NCBI RefSeq assembly: GCF_051401765.1 | Contig: NW_027480481.1 | Coordinates: forward strand, 682,001-746,000 | Length of the DNA stretch: 64,000 nt | From: Calliopsis andreniformis | Lineage: Eukaryota; Arthropoda; Insecta; Hymenoptera; Andrenidae | Direction: 5' to 3' | In this document: piece after piece, positions 54,400-64,000 of the stretch | Layout of the letters: the number at the start of each line of letters is the position of its first letter | Position numbering within the stretch: the first letter of the stretch is position 1 | Made by a program: the position numbers and the translations under genes | Notes under the pieces: model-generated | What the model was told of the DNA's origin: nothing | Seen by the model: the letters and a program-made list of their open reading frames with translations, nothing else | The model's database searches: none

Positions 54400-54700
54400 T
54401 CAATCTTCAATCCTCAATCCTCAATCTTCAATCCTCAATCCTCAATCCTTAATCCTCAATCCTCATTCCTCAAACCTCAATCCACAACCCTCAGTCCTCA
54501 TCCTCAATACTCAATTCTCAATCCTCAATTCTCAATCCTCAATCTTCAATCCTCAATAATCAATTTTCAATCCTCAATCCTCAATACTCAGACATCAATC
54601 CTCAATCTTCAATACTCAATCCTCAATCCTCAATCCTCTATCCTCAATCCTCAACCCTCAGTCCTCATTATCAGTTCTCAATTCTCAATCCTCAATCCTC
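54400..54700. repeat. Domain B block duplicated at about 62,062-62,362
   Basis: CAATTTTCAATCC lies at 54,561 and 62,223 (offset 7,662). Both are followed by CTCAGACATCAATCC and by TTATCAGTTC at 54,668 and 62,330. Relatives with CTCAGTCATC in place of CTCAGACATC occur near 53,587, 58,134 and 61,863. Confidence 0.7.
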
Positions 54701-55654
54701 AGTCCTCAATCCTCAGTCCTCAATGATCAATCCTCAATCCTCAACCTTCAATCCTCAATACTCAATCTTCAATCCTCAATCCTCAATCCTGAATCGTCAA
54801 TCTTCAGTCCTCAATACTCAATCTTCAATCCTCAGTCCTCAATCCTCAATCCTCAATCATCAATCCTCAATCTTCAATCCTCAATACTCAATCTTCAATG
54901 CCCAATCCTCAATCCTCAATCCTCAATCCTCAATGTTCAATCCTCAATACTCAATCTTCAATCCTCAATCCTCAATCCTCAATCCTCAATCCTCAATCCT
55001 CAATTCTCAATCCTCAATCCTCAGTCCTCAGTCCTCAAACCTCAGTCCTCAACCCTCAGCCCTCATCGTCCATCCACAATTCTCAATCCTCAATCCTCAA
55101 TCTTCAATCCTCAATACTCAATCTTCAATCCTCAATCCTCAATCCTCAATCCTCAGGCTACAATACTCAATCTTCAATCCTCAGGCATCAATACTCAATC
55201 TTCAATCCTCAATCCTCAATCCTCCATCCTCAATCCTCAATCCTCAATACTCAATCTTCAATACCCAATCCTCAATCCTCAATCCTCAATCCTCAATGTT
55301 CAATCCTCAATACTCAATCTTCAATCCTCAATCCTCAATCCTCAATCCTCAATCCTCAATCCTCAATCATCAATCCTCAATCCTCAGTCCTCAGTCCTCA
55401 AACCTCAACCCTCAACCCTCAGCCCTCATCCTCCATCCTCAATTCTCAATCCTCAATCCTCAATCTTCAATCCTCAATACTCAATCTTCAATCCTCAATC
55501 CTCAATCCTCAGTCCTCAGGCATCAATACTCAATCTTCAATCCTCAATCCTCATTCCTCCATCCTCAATCCTCAATCCACAATCTTCGACCCTCAATCCT
55601 CAATCCTCAATCCTCAATCCTCAATCTTCAATCCTCAATAGTCAATACTCAATA

Positions 55655-55678
55655 GACCATCCTGAATTCCCATGGTTC
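55655..55678. repeat. 24-nt core element, copy 2 (CATGGTTC type)
   Basis: The element reads GACCATCC, then GAATTC at the exact centre (55,664-55,669), then CCATGGTTC. ACCAT (55,656-55,660) and ATGGT (55,672-55,676) form an inverted repeat, so a small stem-loop is possible. The 170 bp around it (55,640-55,808) match 60,524-60,692 with no net length change but many substitutions. Confidence 0.75.
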
Positions 55679-55934
55679 AATACTCAATCCACAATATTCA
55701 ATAATCAAATCTCAGTCCTCAAACTTCAATTCTCAACACTCAAACATCAACACTCAGTCCTCTCTCTTCAACCCTACATCCTCAACACTCAATCCTCAAG
55801 CGTCAATCCTCAATCCTCAATCCTCAACTCTTAATCCTCAGTCCTCGAACCTCAATCCCGGATCCTCAATCCTGAATCCTCAATCTTCAGCCCTCAGTCC
55901 TCAAAAATCAATTGTCTATCATCAATCCTCAATA

Positions 55935-55958
55935 GAATATCCTCAATTCAAAGTTTTC
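55935..55958. repeat. 24-nt core element, copy 3 (AAAGTTTTC type)
   Basis: This copy is identical in sequence to the one at 52,920. The upstream hairpin is degraded here to AAAAATCAATTG at about 55,903. Confidence 0.72.
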
Positions 55959-57787
55959 AATACTCAATCCCCATTCTTCAATCTTCAAATCTCAATACAC
56001 TAACATCAATTCTCATCACTCAACCATCAACACTCAGTCCTCAATCTTCAATCCTCAATCCTCAATCCTCAATCTTCAGTCCTCAATACTGAATCTTCAA
56101 TCCTCAATCCTCAATCCTCAATCCTCACCCATCAGTCCTCAAACCACAATGCTCAATCCTCAATCCCAAATCCTCAATCCTCAATCCTCAATCATCAATC
56201 CTCAATCTTCAATACTCATTCCTCAATCCTCAACCCTCAGTCCTCATCCTCAATTCTCAATTCTCAATCCCCAATCCTCAATTCTCAATCTCCAATCCTC
56301 AATACTCAATCTTCAATCCTCAATGCTCAATCCTCAATCCTCAATCCCCAATCCTCAGGCATCAATACTCAATCTTCAATACTCAATCCTCAATCCTCAC
56401 TCCTCAATCCTCAATCCTCAAACCTCAATCCTCATTCCTCAAACCTCAATCCTCTGTCTGCAATCCTTAATCCTCAATCCTCAATCCTCAATCCTCATTC
56501 TTCAATCCTCAATACCCAATCCTCAATCTGCAATCCTCAATCCTCAATCCTCAATTCTCAATCCTCTATCTTCAATCCTCAATACTAAATCTTCAATCCT
56601 CAATCCTCAATCCTCAATCTTCAATCCTCAATCCTCAATCGTCCGTCTTCTATCCTCAATACTCAATGTTCAATCCTCAACACTCAATCCTCAATCCTCA
56701 ATCCTCAATCCTCATTCTTCAATCCTCAGTACCCAAACCTGAATCTTCAATCCTCAATCCTCAATCCTCAATCCTCAATCCTCAATCCTCAACCCTCATT
56801 CTTCAATCCTCAATACCCAATCCTCAATCTTCAATCCTCAGTCCTCAGTCCCCAATTCTCAATCCTCAATCCTCAATCCTCAGTCCTCAAACCTCAATCC
56901 CCAACCCTCAGCCCTCATCGTCAATCCTCAATCCTCAATCCTCAATCCTTAACCTTCAATCCTCAATACTCAATCTTCAATCCTCAATCATCAATTCTCA
57001 ACCCTCAATCCTCAATCCTCAATCCTCAGTCCTCAATTCTCAATACTCAATCGTCAGTCTTCAATCCTCAATACTCAATCTTCTATCCTCAATCCTCAAT
57101 CCGCAATCCTCAATCCTCATTCTTGAATCCTCAATACCCAATACTCAATCTTCAATCCTCAATCCTCAATCCTCAATTCTCAATCCTCTACCTTCAGTCC
57201 TCAATACTAAATCTTCAATCCTCAATCCTCGATCCTCAATCCCCAATCCTCAATCCTCAATCGTCCGTCTTCTATCCTGAATACTCAATCTTCAATCCTC
57301 AACACTCAATCTTCAATCCTCAATCCTCAATCCTCATTCTTCAATCCTCACTACCCAATCCTGAATCTTCAATCCTCAATCCTCAATCCTCAATTCTCAA
57401 TCCTCTATCTTCAATCCTAAATACTAAATCTTCAATCCTCAATCCTCAATCCTCAATCCTCAATCCTCAATCCTCATTCTACAATCCTCAATACTCAATC
57501 TTGAATCATCAATCGTCAACTCTCAATCCTCAATCCTCAATCCTCAATCGTCAGTCCTCAATCCCCAATCCTCAATCTTAAATCCTCGATACTCAATCCT
57601 CAATCCTCAATCCTCAATCCTCAATCCTCAATCATCAATTCTCAATCTTCAATACTCAATACTCAATCCTCAATCCCCAATCCTCAATCCTCAATCATCA
57701 ATCCTCAACCTCCAATACTCATTCCTCAATCCTCAATCTTCAATCCTCAAAACTCAACCATCAATCCTCAGTTCTCAACACTCAATA

Positions 57788-57811
57788 GAATATCCTGAAT
57801 TCTCAGGATTC
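57788..57811. repeat. 24-nt core element, copy 4, with 7-bp inverted repeat
   Basis: The element contains ATCCTGA-ATTC-TCAGGAT (57,792-57,809), a perfect 7-bp stem with a 4-nt loop. GAAT at the start and ATTC at the end extend the pairing if two bases bulge. It follows CAACACTCAATA and precedes AATACTCAAACC. Confidence 0.8.
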
Positions 57812-58653
57812 AATACTCAAACCTCAATCCTCAACCCTCAGCCCTCATCCTCCGTCATAAATCCTCAATCGTCAATCCTCATTCTTGAGACCCCGATACT
57901 CAATTTTCAATCCTCAATCCTCAATCCTCAATCCTCAATCCTCAATCCTCAGTCATCAATACTCAATCTTCAATACTCAATCCTCAATCCTCAATCCTCA
58001 ATCCTCAATACTCAATCCTCAATCCTCAATCCTCATTCCTCAAACCTCAAGCCACAACCCTCAGTCCTCATCCTCAATTCTCAATTCTCAATCCTCAATC
58101 CTCAATCCTCAATCTTCAATCCTTAATAATCAATTTTCAATCCTCAATCCTCAATACTCAGTCATCAATCCTCAATCTTCAATACTCAATCCTCAATCCT
58201 CAATCCTCTATCCTCAATCCTCAACCCTCAGTCCTAATTATCAGTTCTCAATTCTCAATCCTCAATCCTCAGTCCTCAATCCTCAGTCCTCAATGATCAA
58301 TCCTCAATCCTCAATCTTCAATCCTCAATACTCAATCTTCAATCCTCAATCCTCAATCCTCAATCGTCAATCTTCAGTCCTCAATACTCAACCCTCAATC
58401 CTCAATCCTCAATACCCAATCCTCAATCTTCAATCCTCAATCCTCAATCCTCAATTCTCAATCCTCAATCCTCAGTCCTCAGTCCTCAAACCTCAATCCT
58501 CAACCCTCAGCCCTCATACTCAATACTGAATCCTCAATTCTCAATCCTCAATCTTCAATCCTCAATACTCAATCTTCAATCCTCAATCCTCAGTCCTCAA
58601 ACCTCAATTCTGAATCCTCAATCCTGAATCCTCAATCTTCGGCCCTCAGTCCT

Positions 58654-58666
58654 CAACAATCTGTTG
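58654..58666. repeat. Perfect small hairpin CAACA-ATC-TGTTG, copy 2
   Basis: The sequence and the 20-nt spacing to the following core (58,687) are the same as at 52,887. Confidence 0.75.
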
Positions 58667-58686
58667 TCAATCCTCAATCCTCAATA

Positions 58687-58710
58687 GAATATCCTCAATT
58701 CAATGTTTTC
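58687..58710. repeat. 24-nt core element, copy 5 (AATGTTTTC type)
   Basis: This copy differs from copies 1 and 3 at a single base (AATG in place of AAAG). The perfect hairpin at 58,654-58,666 lies 20 nt upstream. Confidence 0.75.
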
Positions 58711-58969
58711 AATACTCAATACTCAATCTGCAATCTTCAAACCTCTATCCACAAACATCAATTCTCATCACTCAACACTCAACACTCAGTCCTCAATGTT
58801 CAATCCTCAATCCTCAATTCCCAATCTTCAATCCTCAATACTGAATCTTCAATCCTCAATCCTCAATCCACAATCCTCTGTCTTCAGTCCTCAAACCTCA
58901 ATCCTCAATCCTCTATCCCCAATCCTCAATCCTCAGTCCTCAATCATCAAACCTCAATCTTCAATACTC

Positions 58970-59180
58970 AATCCTCAATCCTCAATCCTCAATCCTCATT
59001 CCTCAATCATCAATCCTTAATCTTCAATACTCAATCCTCAATCCTCAATCGTCAGTCTTCTATCCTCAATACTCAATCTTCGATCCTCAACACTCAATCC
59101 TCAATCCTCAATCCTCAATCCTCATTCTTCAATCCTCAATACCCAATCCTCAATCATCAATCTTCAATCCTCAATCCTCA
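58970..59180. repeat. Block duplicated at about 63,665-63,875
   Basis: CAGTCTTCTATCC lies at 59,053 and 63,748, and CAATCATCAA at 59,151 and 63,846, both with an offset of 4,695 bp. A shortened relative with CTATCCTCAGTACTC is near 59,600. Confidence 0.7.
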
Positions 59181-59346
59181 GTCCTCAATCCTCAATCCTC
59201 AATCGTCAGTCTTCAATCCTCAATACTCAATCTTCAATCCTCAATCCTCAATCCTCAATACTCAATCTTCAATCCTCAGTCCTTAGTCCTCAAACCTCAA
59301 TTCTGAATCCTCAATCCTGAATCCTCAATCTTCAGACCTCAGTCCT

Positions 59347-59359
59347 CAACAATCTGTTG
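59347..59359. repeat. Perfect small hairpin CAACA-ATC-TGTTG, copy 3
   Basis: The sequence and the 20-nt spacing to the following core (59,380) are the same as at 52,887. It is the 693-bp duplicate of the copy at 58,654. Confidence 0.75.
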
Positions 59360-59379
59360 TCAATCCTCAATCCTCAATA

Positions 59380-59403
59380 GAATATCCTCAATTCAAAGTT
59401 TTC
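59380..59403. repeat. 24-nt core element, copy 6 (AAAGTTTTC type)
   Basis: The sequence equals copies 1 and 3, with the hairpin 20 nt upstream at 59,347-59,359. It is followed by AATAATCAATACTC, where the sister copies have AATACTC. Confidence 0.75.
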
Positions 59404-60538
59404 AATAATCAATACTCAATCTGCAATCTTCAAACCTCTATCCACAAACATCAATTCTCATCACTCAACACTCAGTCCTCAGTCCTCAATCATCAATCCT
59501 CAATCTTCAATACTCAATCCTCAATCCTCAATCCTCAATCCTCATTCCTCAATCACCAGTCCTCAATCTTCAACACTCAATCCTCAATCCTCAATCGTCA
59601 GTCTTCTATCCTCAGTACTCAATCTTCAATCCTCAACACTCAATCCTCTATCCTCAATCCTCAATCCTCATTCTTCAATCCTCAATGCCCAATCCTCAGT
59701 CTTCAATCCTCAATCCTCAATCCTCAGTCCTCAATCCTCAATCCTCAATCGTCAGTCTTCAATCCTCAATACTCAATCTTCAATCCTCAATCATCATTCC
59801 TCAATTCTCAACCCTTAATCCTCATTCCTCAGTCCTCAAACCTCAATCCTCAACCCTCAGCCCTCATCCTCGATCCTCAATCCTCAATCCTCAATCCTGA
59901 ATCTTCAATCCTCAATATTCAATCTTCAATCCTCAATCCTCAATCCTCAATCCTCAATCCTCAGTGATCAATACTCAATCTTCAATACTCAATCCTCAAT
60001 CCTCAATCCTCAATCCTCAATCCTCAATCCTCATTCTTCAATCCTCTATACCCAATCCTCAATCTTCAATCCTCAATCCTCAATCCTCAATTCTCAATCA
60101 TCAATCCTCAGTCCTCAGCCCTCAATCCTCAATCCTCAATTCTCAACCCTTAATCCTCATTCCTCAGTCCTCAAACCTCAATCCTCAACCCTCAGCCCTC
60201 ATCCTCCATCCTCAATCCTCAATCCTCAATCCTGAATCTTCAATCCTCAATATTCAATCTTCAATCCTCAATCCTCAATCCTCAAACCTCAATCCTCAAT
60301 CCTCATTCTTCAATCCTCAATGCACAAACCTCAATCTTCAATCCTCATTCCTCAATCCTCAATTCTCAATCCTCAATCCTTAATCCTCAGACCTAAAACA
60401 TTAATATTCAACCCTCAGCCCTCGTCCTCAATCCACAACACTCAATCCTCAATCCTCAATCCTCTATATTCAACACTCAACCCTCAACCATCAATCCTCA
60501 ATACTCAACCATCAATCCTCAATTCTCAATACTCAATA

Positions 60539-60562
60539 GAACATCCTGAATTCTGATGGTTC
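60539..60562. repeat. 24-nt core element, copy 7 (GATGGTTC type)
   Basis: The element starts GAACATCC, has GAATTC at its centre (60,548-60,553) and ends GATGGTTC. GAACATC can pair with GATGGTTC if one G bulges. It is the partner of copy 2 in a diverged 170-bp duplication. Confidence 0.75.
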
Positions 60563-60811
60563 AATACTCAATCCAGAATATTCAATAATCAAATCTCAAA
60601 CCTCAAGCATCAATCCTCAACACTCAATCCTCAACACTCAGTCCTCTGTCTTCAATCCTACATCCTCAACCCTCGATCCTCAAGCGTCAATCCTCAATAC
60701 TCAATCCTCAATGCTCAATCATCAATCCTCAATCTTCAATACTCAACCCTCAATCCTCAATTCTCAATCCTCAATACTCAACCATCAATCCTAAATGCTC
60801 AATGATCAATC

Positions 60812-60835
60812 GAATATCCTGAATTCTCAGGATTC
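60812..60835. repeat. 24-nt core element, copy 8, with 7-bp inverted repeat
   Basis: The sequence is the same as copy 4, including ATCCTGA-ATTC-TCAGGAT at 60,816-60,833. The left flank reads GATCAATC in place of the usual CTCAATA, and the right flank is TATACTC in place of AATACTC. Confidence 0.78.
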
Positions 60836-62469
60836 TATACTCAAACCTCAATCCTCAACCCTCAGCCCTCATTCTCAATCCTCAATCCTCAACCCTCAAT
60901 CTTCAATCATCAATACTCAATCTTCAATCCTCAATACTCAATCCTCAATCGTCAATCCTCAATCCCCAATCCTCAATTTTCAATGCTCAATCCTCAATCC
61001 TCAATCCTCAATCCTCAATCCTCAATCCTCATTCATCAATCCTCACTACCCAATCCTCAATCTGCAATCCTCAATCCTCAATCCTCAATTCTCAATCCTC
61101 TATCTTCAATCCTCAATACTAAATCTTCAATCCTCAATCCTCAATCCTCAATCTTCAATCCTCAATCCTCAATCGTCCGTCTTCTATCCTCAATACTCAA
61201 TCTTCAATCCTCAACACTCAATCCTCAATCCTCAATCCTCAATCCTCATTCTTCAATCCTCACTACCCAATCCTCAATCTTCAATCCTCAATCCTCAATC
61301 CTCAATTCTCAATCCTCAATCCTCAGTCCTCAGTCCTCAAACCTCAATCCTCAACCCTCAGCACTCACCGTCAATCCCCAATCCTCAATCCTCAATCCTC
61401 AGTCTCCAATGCGCAGTACTCAATCCTCAATCCTCAATACTCAATCCTCAATCCTCAATCCTCAGTCCTCAATCCTCAATCTTCAATCCTCAATACTCAA
61501 TCCTCAAACTTCAACCCTCAATCCTCAATCCTCAATCCTCAATCTTCAAACCTCAATCCTCAATCCTCATTCTTCAATCCTCAATACCCAATCCTCAATC
61601 TTCGATCCTCAATCCTCAGTCCTCAATTCTCAATCCTCAATCCTTAACCCTCAGACCTCAAACATCAATATTCAACCCTCAGTCCTCGTCCTCAATACAC
61701 AAACCTCAATCCTCAGTCCTCAATATTCAATCATCAATATTCAATCTTCAATCCTCAATCCTCAATCCTCAATCATCAATCCTCAATCTTCAATACTCAA
61801 TACTCAATCCTCAATTCTCAATCCTCAATCCTCAATCCTCAATCTTCAATCCTTAATAATCAATTTTCAATCCTCAATCCTCAATACTCAGTCATCAATC
61901 CTCAATCTTCAATACTCAATCCTAAATCCTCAATACTCTATCCTCAATCCTCAACCCTCAGACCTCATTATCAGTTCTCAATTCTCAATCCTCAATCCTC
62001 AATCCTCAATCCTCAATCCCCAATCCTCAATCCTCAATCCTCAATCTTCACTCCTCAATACTCAATCTTCAATCCTCAATCCTCAATCTTCAATCCTCAA
62101 TCCTCAATCCTTAATCCTCAATCCTCATTCCTCAAACCTCAATCCACAACCCTCAGTCCTCATCCTCAATACTCAATTCTCAATCCTCAATTCTCAATCC
62201 TCAATCTTCAATCCTCAATAATCAATTTTCAATCCTCAATCCTCAATACTCAGACATCAATCCTCAATCTTCAATACTCAATCCTCAATCCTCAATCCTC
62301 TATCCTCAATCCTCAACCCTCAGTCCTCATTATCAGTTCTCAATTCTCAATCCTCAATCCTCAGTCCTCAATCCTCAGTCCTCAATCATCAATCCTCAAT
62401 CCTCAATCTTCAATCTTCAATACTCAATCTTCAATCCTCAATCCTCAATCCTCAATCCTCAATCCTCAA

Positions 62470-62590
62470 TCCTCAATCCTCATTCTACAATCCTCAGTAC
62501 TCAATCTTGAATCATCAATCCTCAACTCTCAATCCTCAATCCTCAATCCTCAATCCTCACTCCTCAATCCCCAATCCTCAATCTTCAATC
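62470..62590. repeat. Block duplicated at 63,162-63,282
   Basis: CATTCTACAATCC lies at 62,481 and 63,173, an offset of 692 bp, followed in both by CTTGAATCATCAATCC and TCAACTCTC. An older relative with ATCGTCAACTCTC is near 57,475-57,580. Confidence 0.72.
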
Positions 62591-64000
62591 CTCAATCCTC
62601 AATCCTCAATACTCAATCTTCAATCCTCAATCCTCAATCCTCAATCCTCAATCCTCAATCCTCAATCCTCAATCCTCAATCCTCAATCCTCAGTCCTCAG
62701 TCCTCAAACCTCAATCCTCAACCCTCAGCCCTCATCCTCCATCCTCAATTCTCAATCCTCAATCCTCAATCTTCAATCCTCAATACTCAATCTTCAATCC
62801 TCAATCCTCAATCCTCAGTCCTCAGGCATCAATACTCAATCTTCAATCCTCAATCCTCAATCCTCCATCCTCAATCCTCAATCCTCAATCCTCAATCCTC
62901 AACCCTCAATCTTCAATCATCAATACTCAATCTTCAATCCTCAATACTCAATCCTCAATCGTCAATCCTCAATTCCCAATCCTCAATTTTCAATGCTCAA
63001 TCCTCAATCCTCAATCCTCAATCCTCAATCCTCATTCATCAATCCTCACTACCCAATCCTCAATCTTGAATCCTCAATCCTCAATCCTCAATTCTCAATC
63101 CTCTATCTTCAATCCTCAATACTAAATCTTCAATCCTCAATCCTCAATCCTCAATCCTCAATCCTCAATCCTCATTCTACAATCCTCAGTACTCAATCTT
63201 GAATCATCAATCCTCAACTCTCAATCCTCAATCCTCAATCCTCAATCCTCACTCCTCAATCCCCAATCCTCAATCTTCAATCCTCAATCCTCAATCCTCA
63301 ATCCTCAATCCTCAATCCACAATCCTCAGTCCACAATCATCAATCCTCAATATTCAATACTCAATACTCAATCCTCAATCCCCAATCCTCAATCCACAAC
63401 CATCAATCCTCAACCTTCAATACTCATTCCTCAATCCTCAATCCTCAATCCTCAATCCTCAGTCATCAATACTCAATCTTCAATACTCAATCCTCAATCC
63501 TCAATCCTCAATCCTCAATCCTCAATCCACAATCCTCAATCATCATTCCTCAAACCTCAATCCACAATCCTCAGTCCTCAGTCCTCAAACCTCAGTCCTC
63601 AACCCTCAATCCCCAATCCTCAATCCTCAGTCCTCAACCATCAATCCTCAATCTTCAATACTCAATCGTCAATCCTCAATCCTCAATCCTCATTCCTCAA
63701 TCATCAATCCTTAATCTTCAATACTCAATCCTCAATCCTCAATCGTCAGTCTTCTATCCTCAATACTCAATCTTCAATCCTCAACACTCAATCCTCAATC
63801 CTCAATCCTCAATCCTCATTCTTCAATCCTCAATACCCAATCCTCAATCATCAATCTTCAATCCTCAATCCACAATCTTCGACACTCAATCCTCAATCCT
63901 CAATCCTCAATCCTCAATCTTCAATCCTCAATCCTCAATCCTCAATCCTCAATCGTCAGTCTTCAATCCTCAATACTCAATCTTCAATACTCAACACTCA

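Larger units (their letters stand above)
58590..58790. repeat. Block with hairpin and core element duplicated at 59,283-59,483
   Basis: The offset is 693 bp at the hairpin (58,654 and 59,347), the 24-nt core (58,687 and 59,380) and CTGCAATCTTC (58,728 and 59,421). Both copies go on to CCTCTATCCACAAACATC and TTCTCATCACTC. The flank before the hairpin (TTCTGAATCC, CCTGAATCC, CTTCAGACC) also recurs near 52,845. Confidence 0.75.
1..64000 (+). repeat. Heptanucleotide satellite array, unit TCAATCC, whole window
   Basis: The window is built from end to end of 7-bp units matching TCAATCC (GGATTGA on the minus strand), all in the same direction. A perfect unit has no G on the + strand, so the strand is strikingly G-poor and C/A/T-rich; G enters only through variants such as TCAGTCC, TGAATCC, TCGATCC and TCGTCC. 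Perfect runs reach 16 units, but most units carry a substitution or a 1-2 bp indel. No unique flank is visible at either end, so the array extends past the window on both sides. It contains no open frame with non-repeat composition, no RNA gene fold and no transposon terminus that I can find. Such arrays are typical of eukaryotic heterochromatin; the species cannot be told from this sequence. The repeat call is certain; the chromosomal location is inference. Confidence 0.98.
52200..64000. repeat. Domain B: satellite subfamily with TTATCAGTTC and a 24-nt core element
   Basis: The same heptamer continues, but the variant strings differ from those before 52.2 kb. Neither M1 nor M2 is seen. TTATCAGTTC occurs at 53,694, 54,668, 58,238, 61,968 and 62,330. 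A 24-nt element with partial dyad symmetry occurs eight times between 52,920 and 60,835. Internal block copies include 52.48-52.77 with 61.27-61.55 kb, 53.25-53.70 with 61.53-61.98 kb, and 54.4-54.7 with 62.05-62.36 kb. No gene is present. Confidence 0.75.

Noticed and set aside
60548..60553. GAATTC as a signature found only in the 24-nt elements
   Set aside because: GAATTC also arises from ordinary variants, for example at 2,434 and near 51,009, so the hexamer alone is not diagnostic.
55655..60835. The 24-nt elements as ends of a transposon
   Set aside because: They do not come in facing pairs, no target-site duplication is visible, and the sequence between them is ordinary satellite.
1..64000. 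CRISPR array
   Set aside because: Repeats abut directly and the differences between them are point variants of the same heptamer; there are no unique spacers, leader or cas genes.
1..64000. Telomeric repeat
   Set aside because: GGATTGA does not match the telomere repeats I know (for example TTAGGG, TTTAGGG, TTAGG, TCAGG), and the heavy variation with block duplications is unlike a true telomere end.

Overview
The whole 64 kb window is one satellite-type tandem array. Its unit is a 7-bp word, TCAATCC on the + strand (GGATTGA on the other), repeated head to tail from the first base to the last. I see no gene, RNA gene, mobile element, CRISPR array or other unique sequence, and no inverted segment. 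Both ends lie inside the array, so it is longer than the window. This kind of DNA points to a eukaryotic heterochromatic block (pericentromeric, subtelomeric or interstitial satellite). The sequence itself does not identify the species.

Most units differ from the consensus by one or two bases. Common variants are TCAGTCC, TCAATAC, TCAATCT, TCATTCC, TCAAACC, TCAACCC, TGAATCC and TCGATCC. There are also many 1-2 bp indels, so the phase drifts. The variants are not randomly scattered: the same ordered strings of variants recur, which shows the array grew by copying blocks of hundreds to thousands of base pairs. Clear examples are tandem duplications of about 746 bp (3.3-5.05 kb), 1,395 bp (8.0-10.8 kb), 1,779 bp (41.9-45.5 kb) and 1,761 bp (45.2-50.1 kb, three copies). 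Dispersed direct duplications of about 0.7-2.8 kb lie from about 3 to 34 kb apart.

The layout has two domains. Domain A (1 to about 52.2 kb) carries two recurrent landmark strings: M1, TATCCGATCCTAG (20 copies, last at 49.3 kb), and M2, GCCGTC followed by CCCTTAGCACTC (12 copies, last at 51.0 kb). Domain B (about 52.2-64 kb) lacks both. It has its own landmarks: TTATCAGTTC (5 copies) and, most notably, a 24-nt element that is not heptamer-derived in any obvious way, with partial dyad symmetry, found 8 times between 52.9 and 60.8 kb. Three copies of the element have a perfect small hairpin exactly 20 nt upstream.

The many long open frames on the + strand are a by-product of the repeat. A 7-bp unit with no stop encodes the same heptapeptide (S-I-L-N-P-Q-S) in all three forward frames, while the reverse strand has TGA every 21 bp in every frame. 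I therefore annotate no CDS. Positions of block edges were found by eye and are good to roughly 10-30 bp unless tied to a named landmark.
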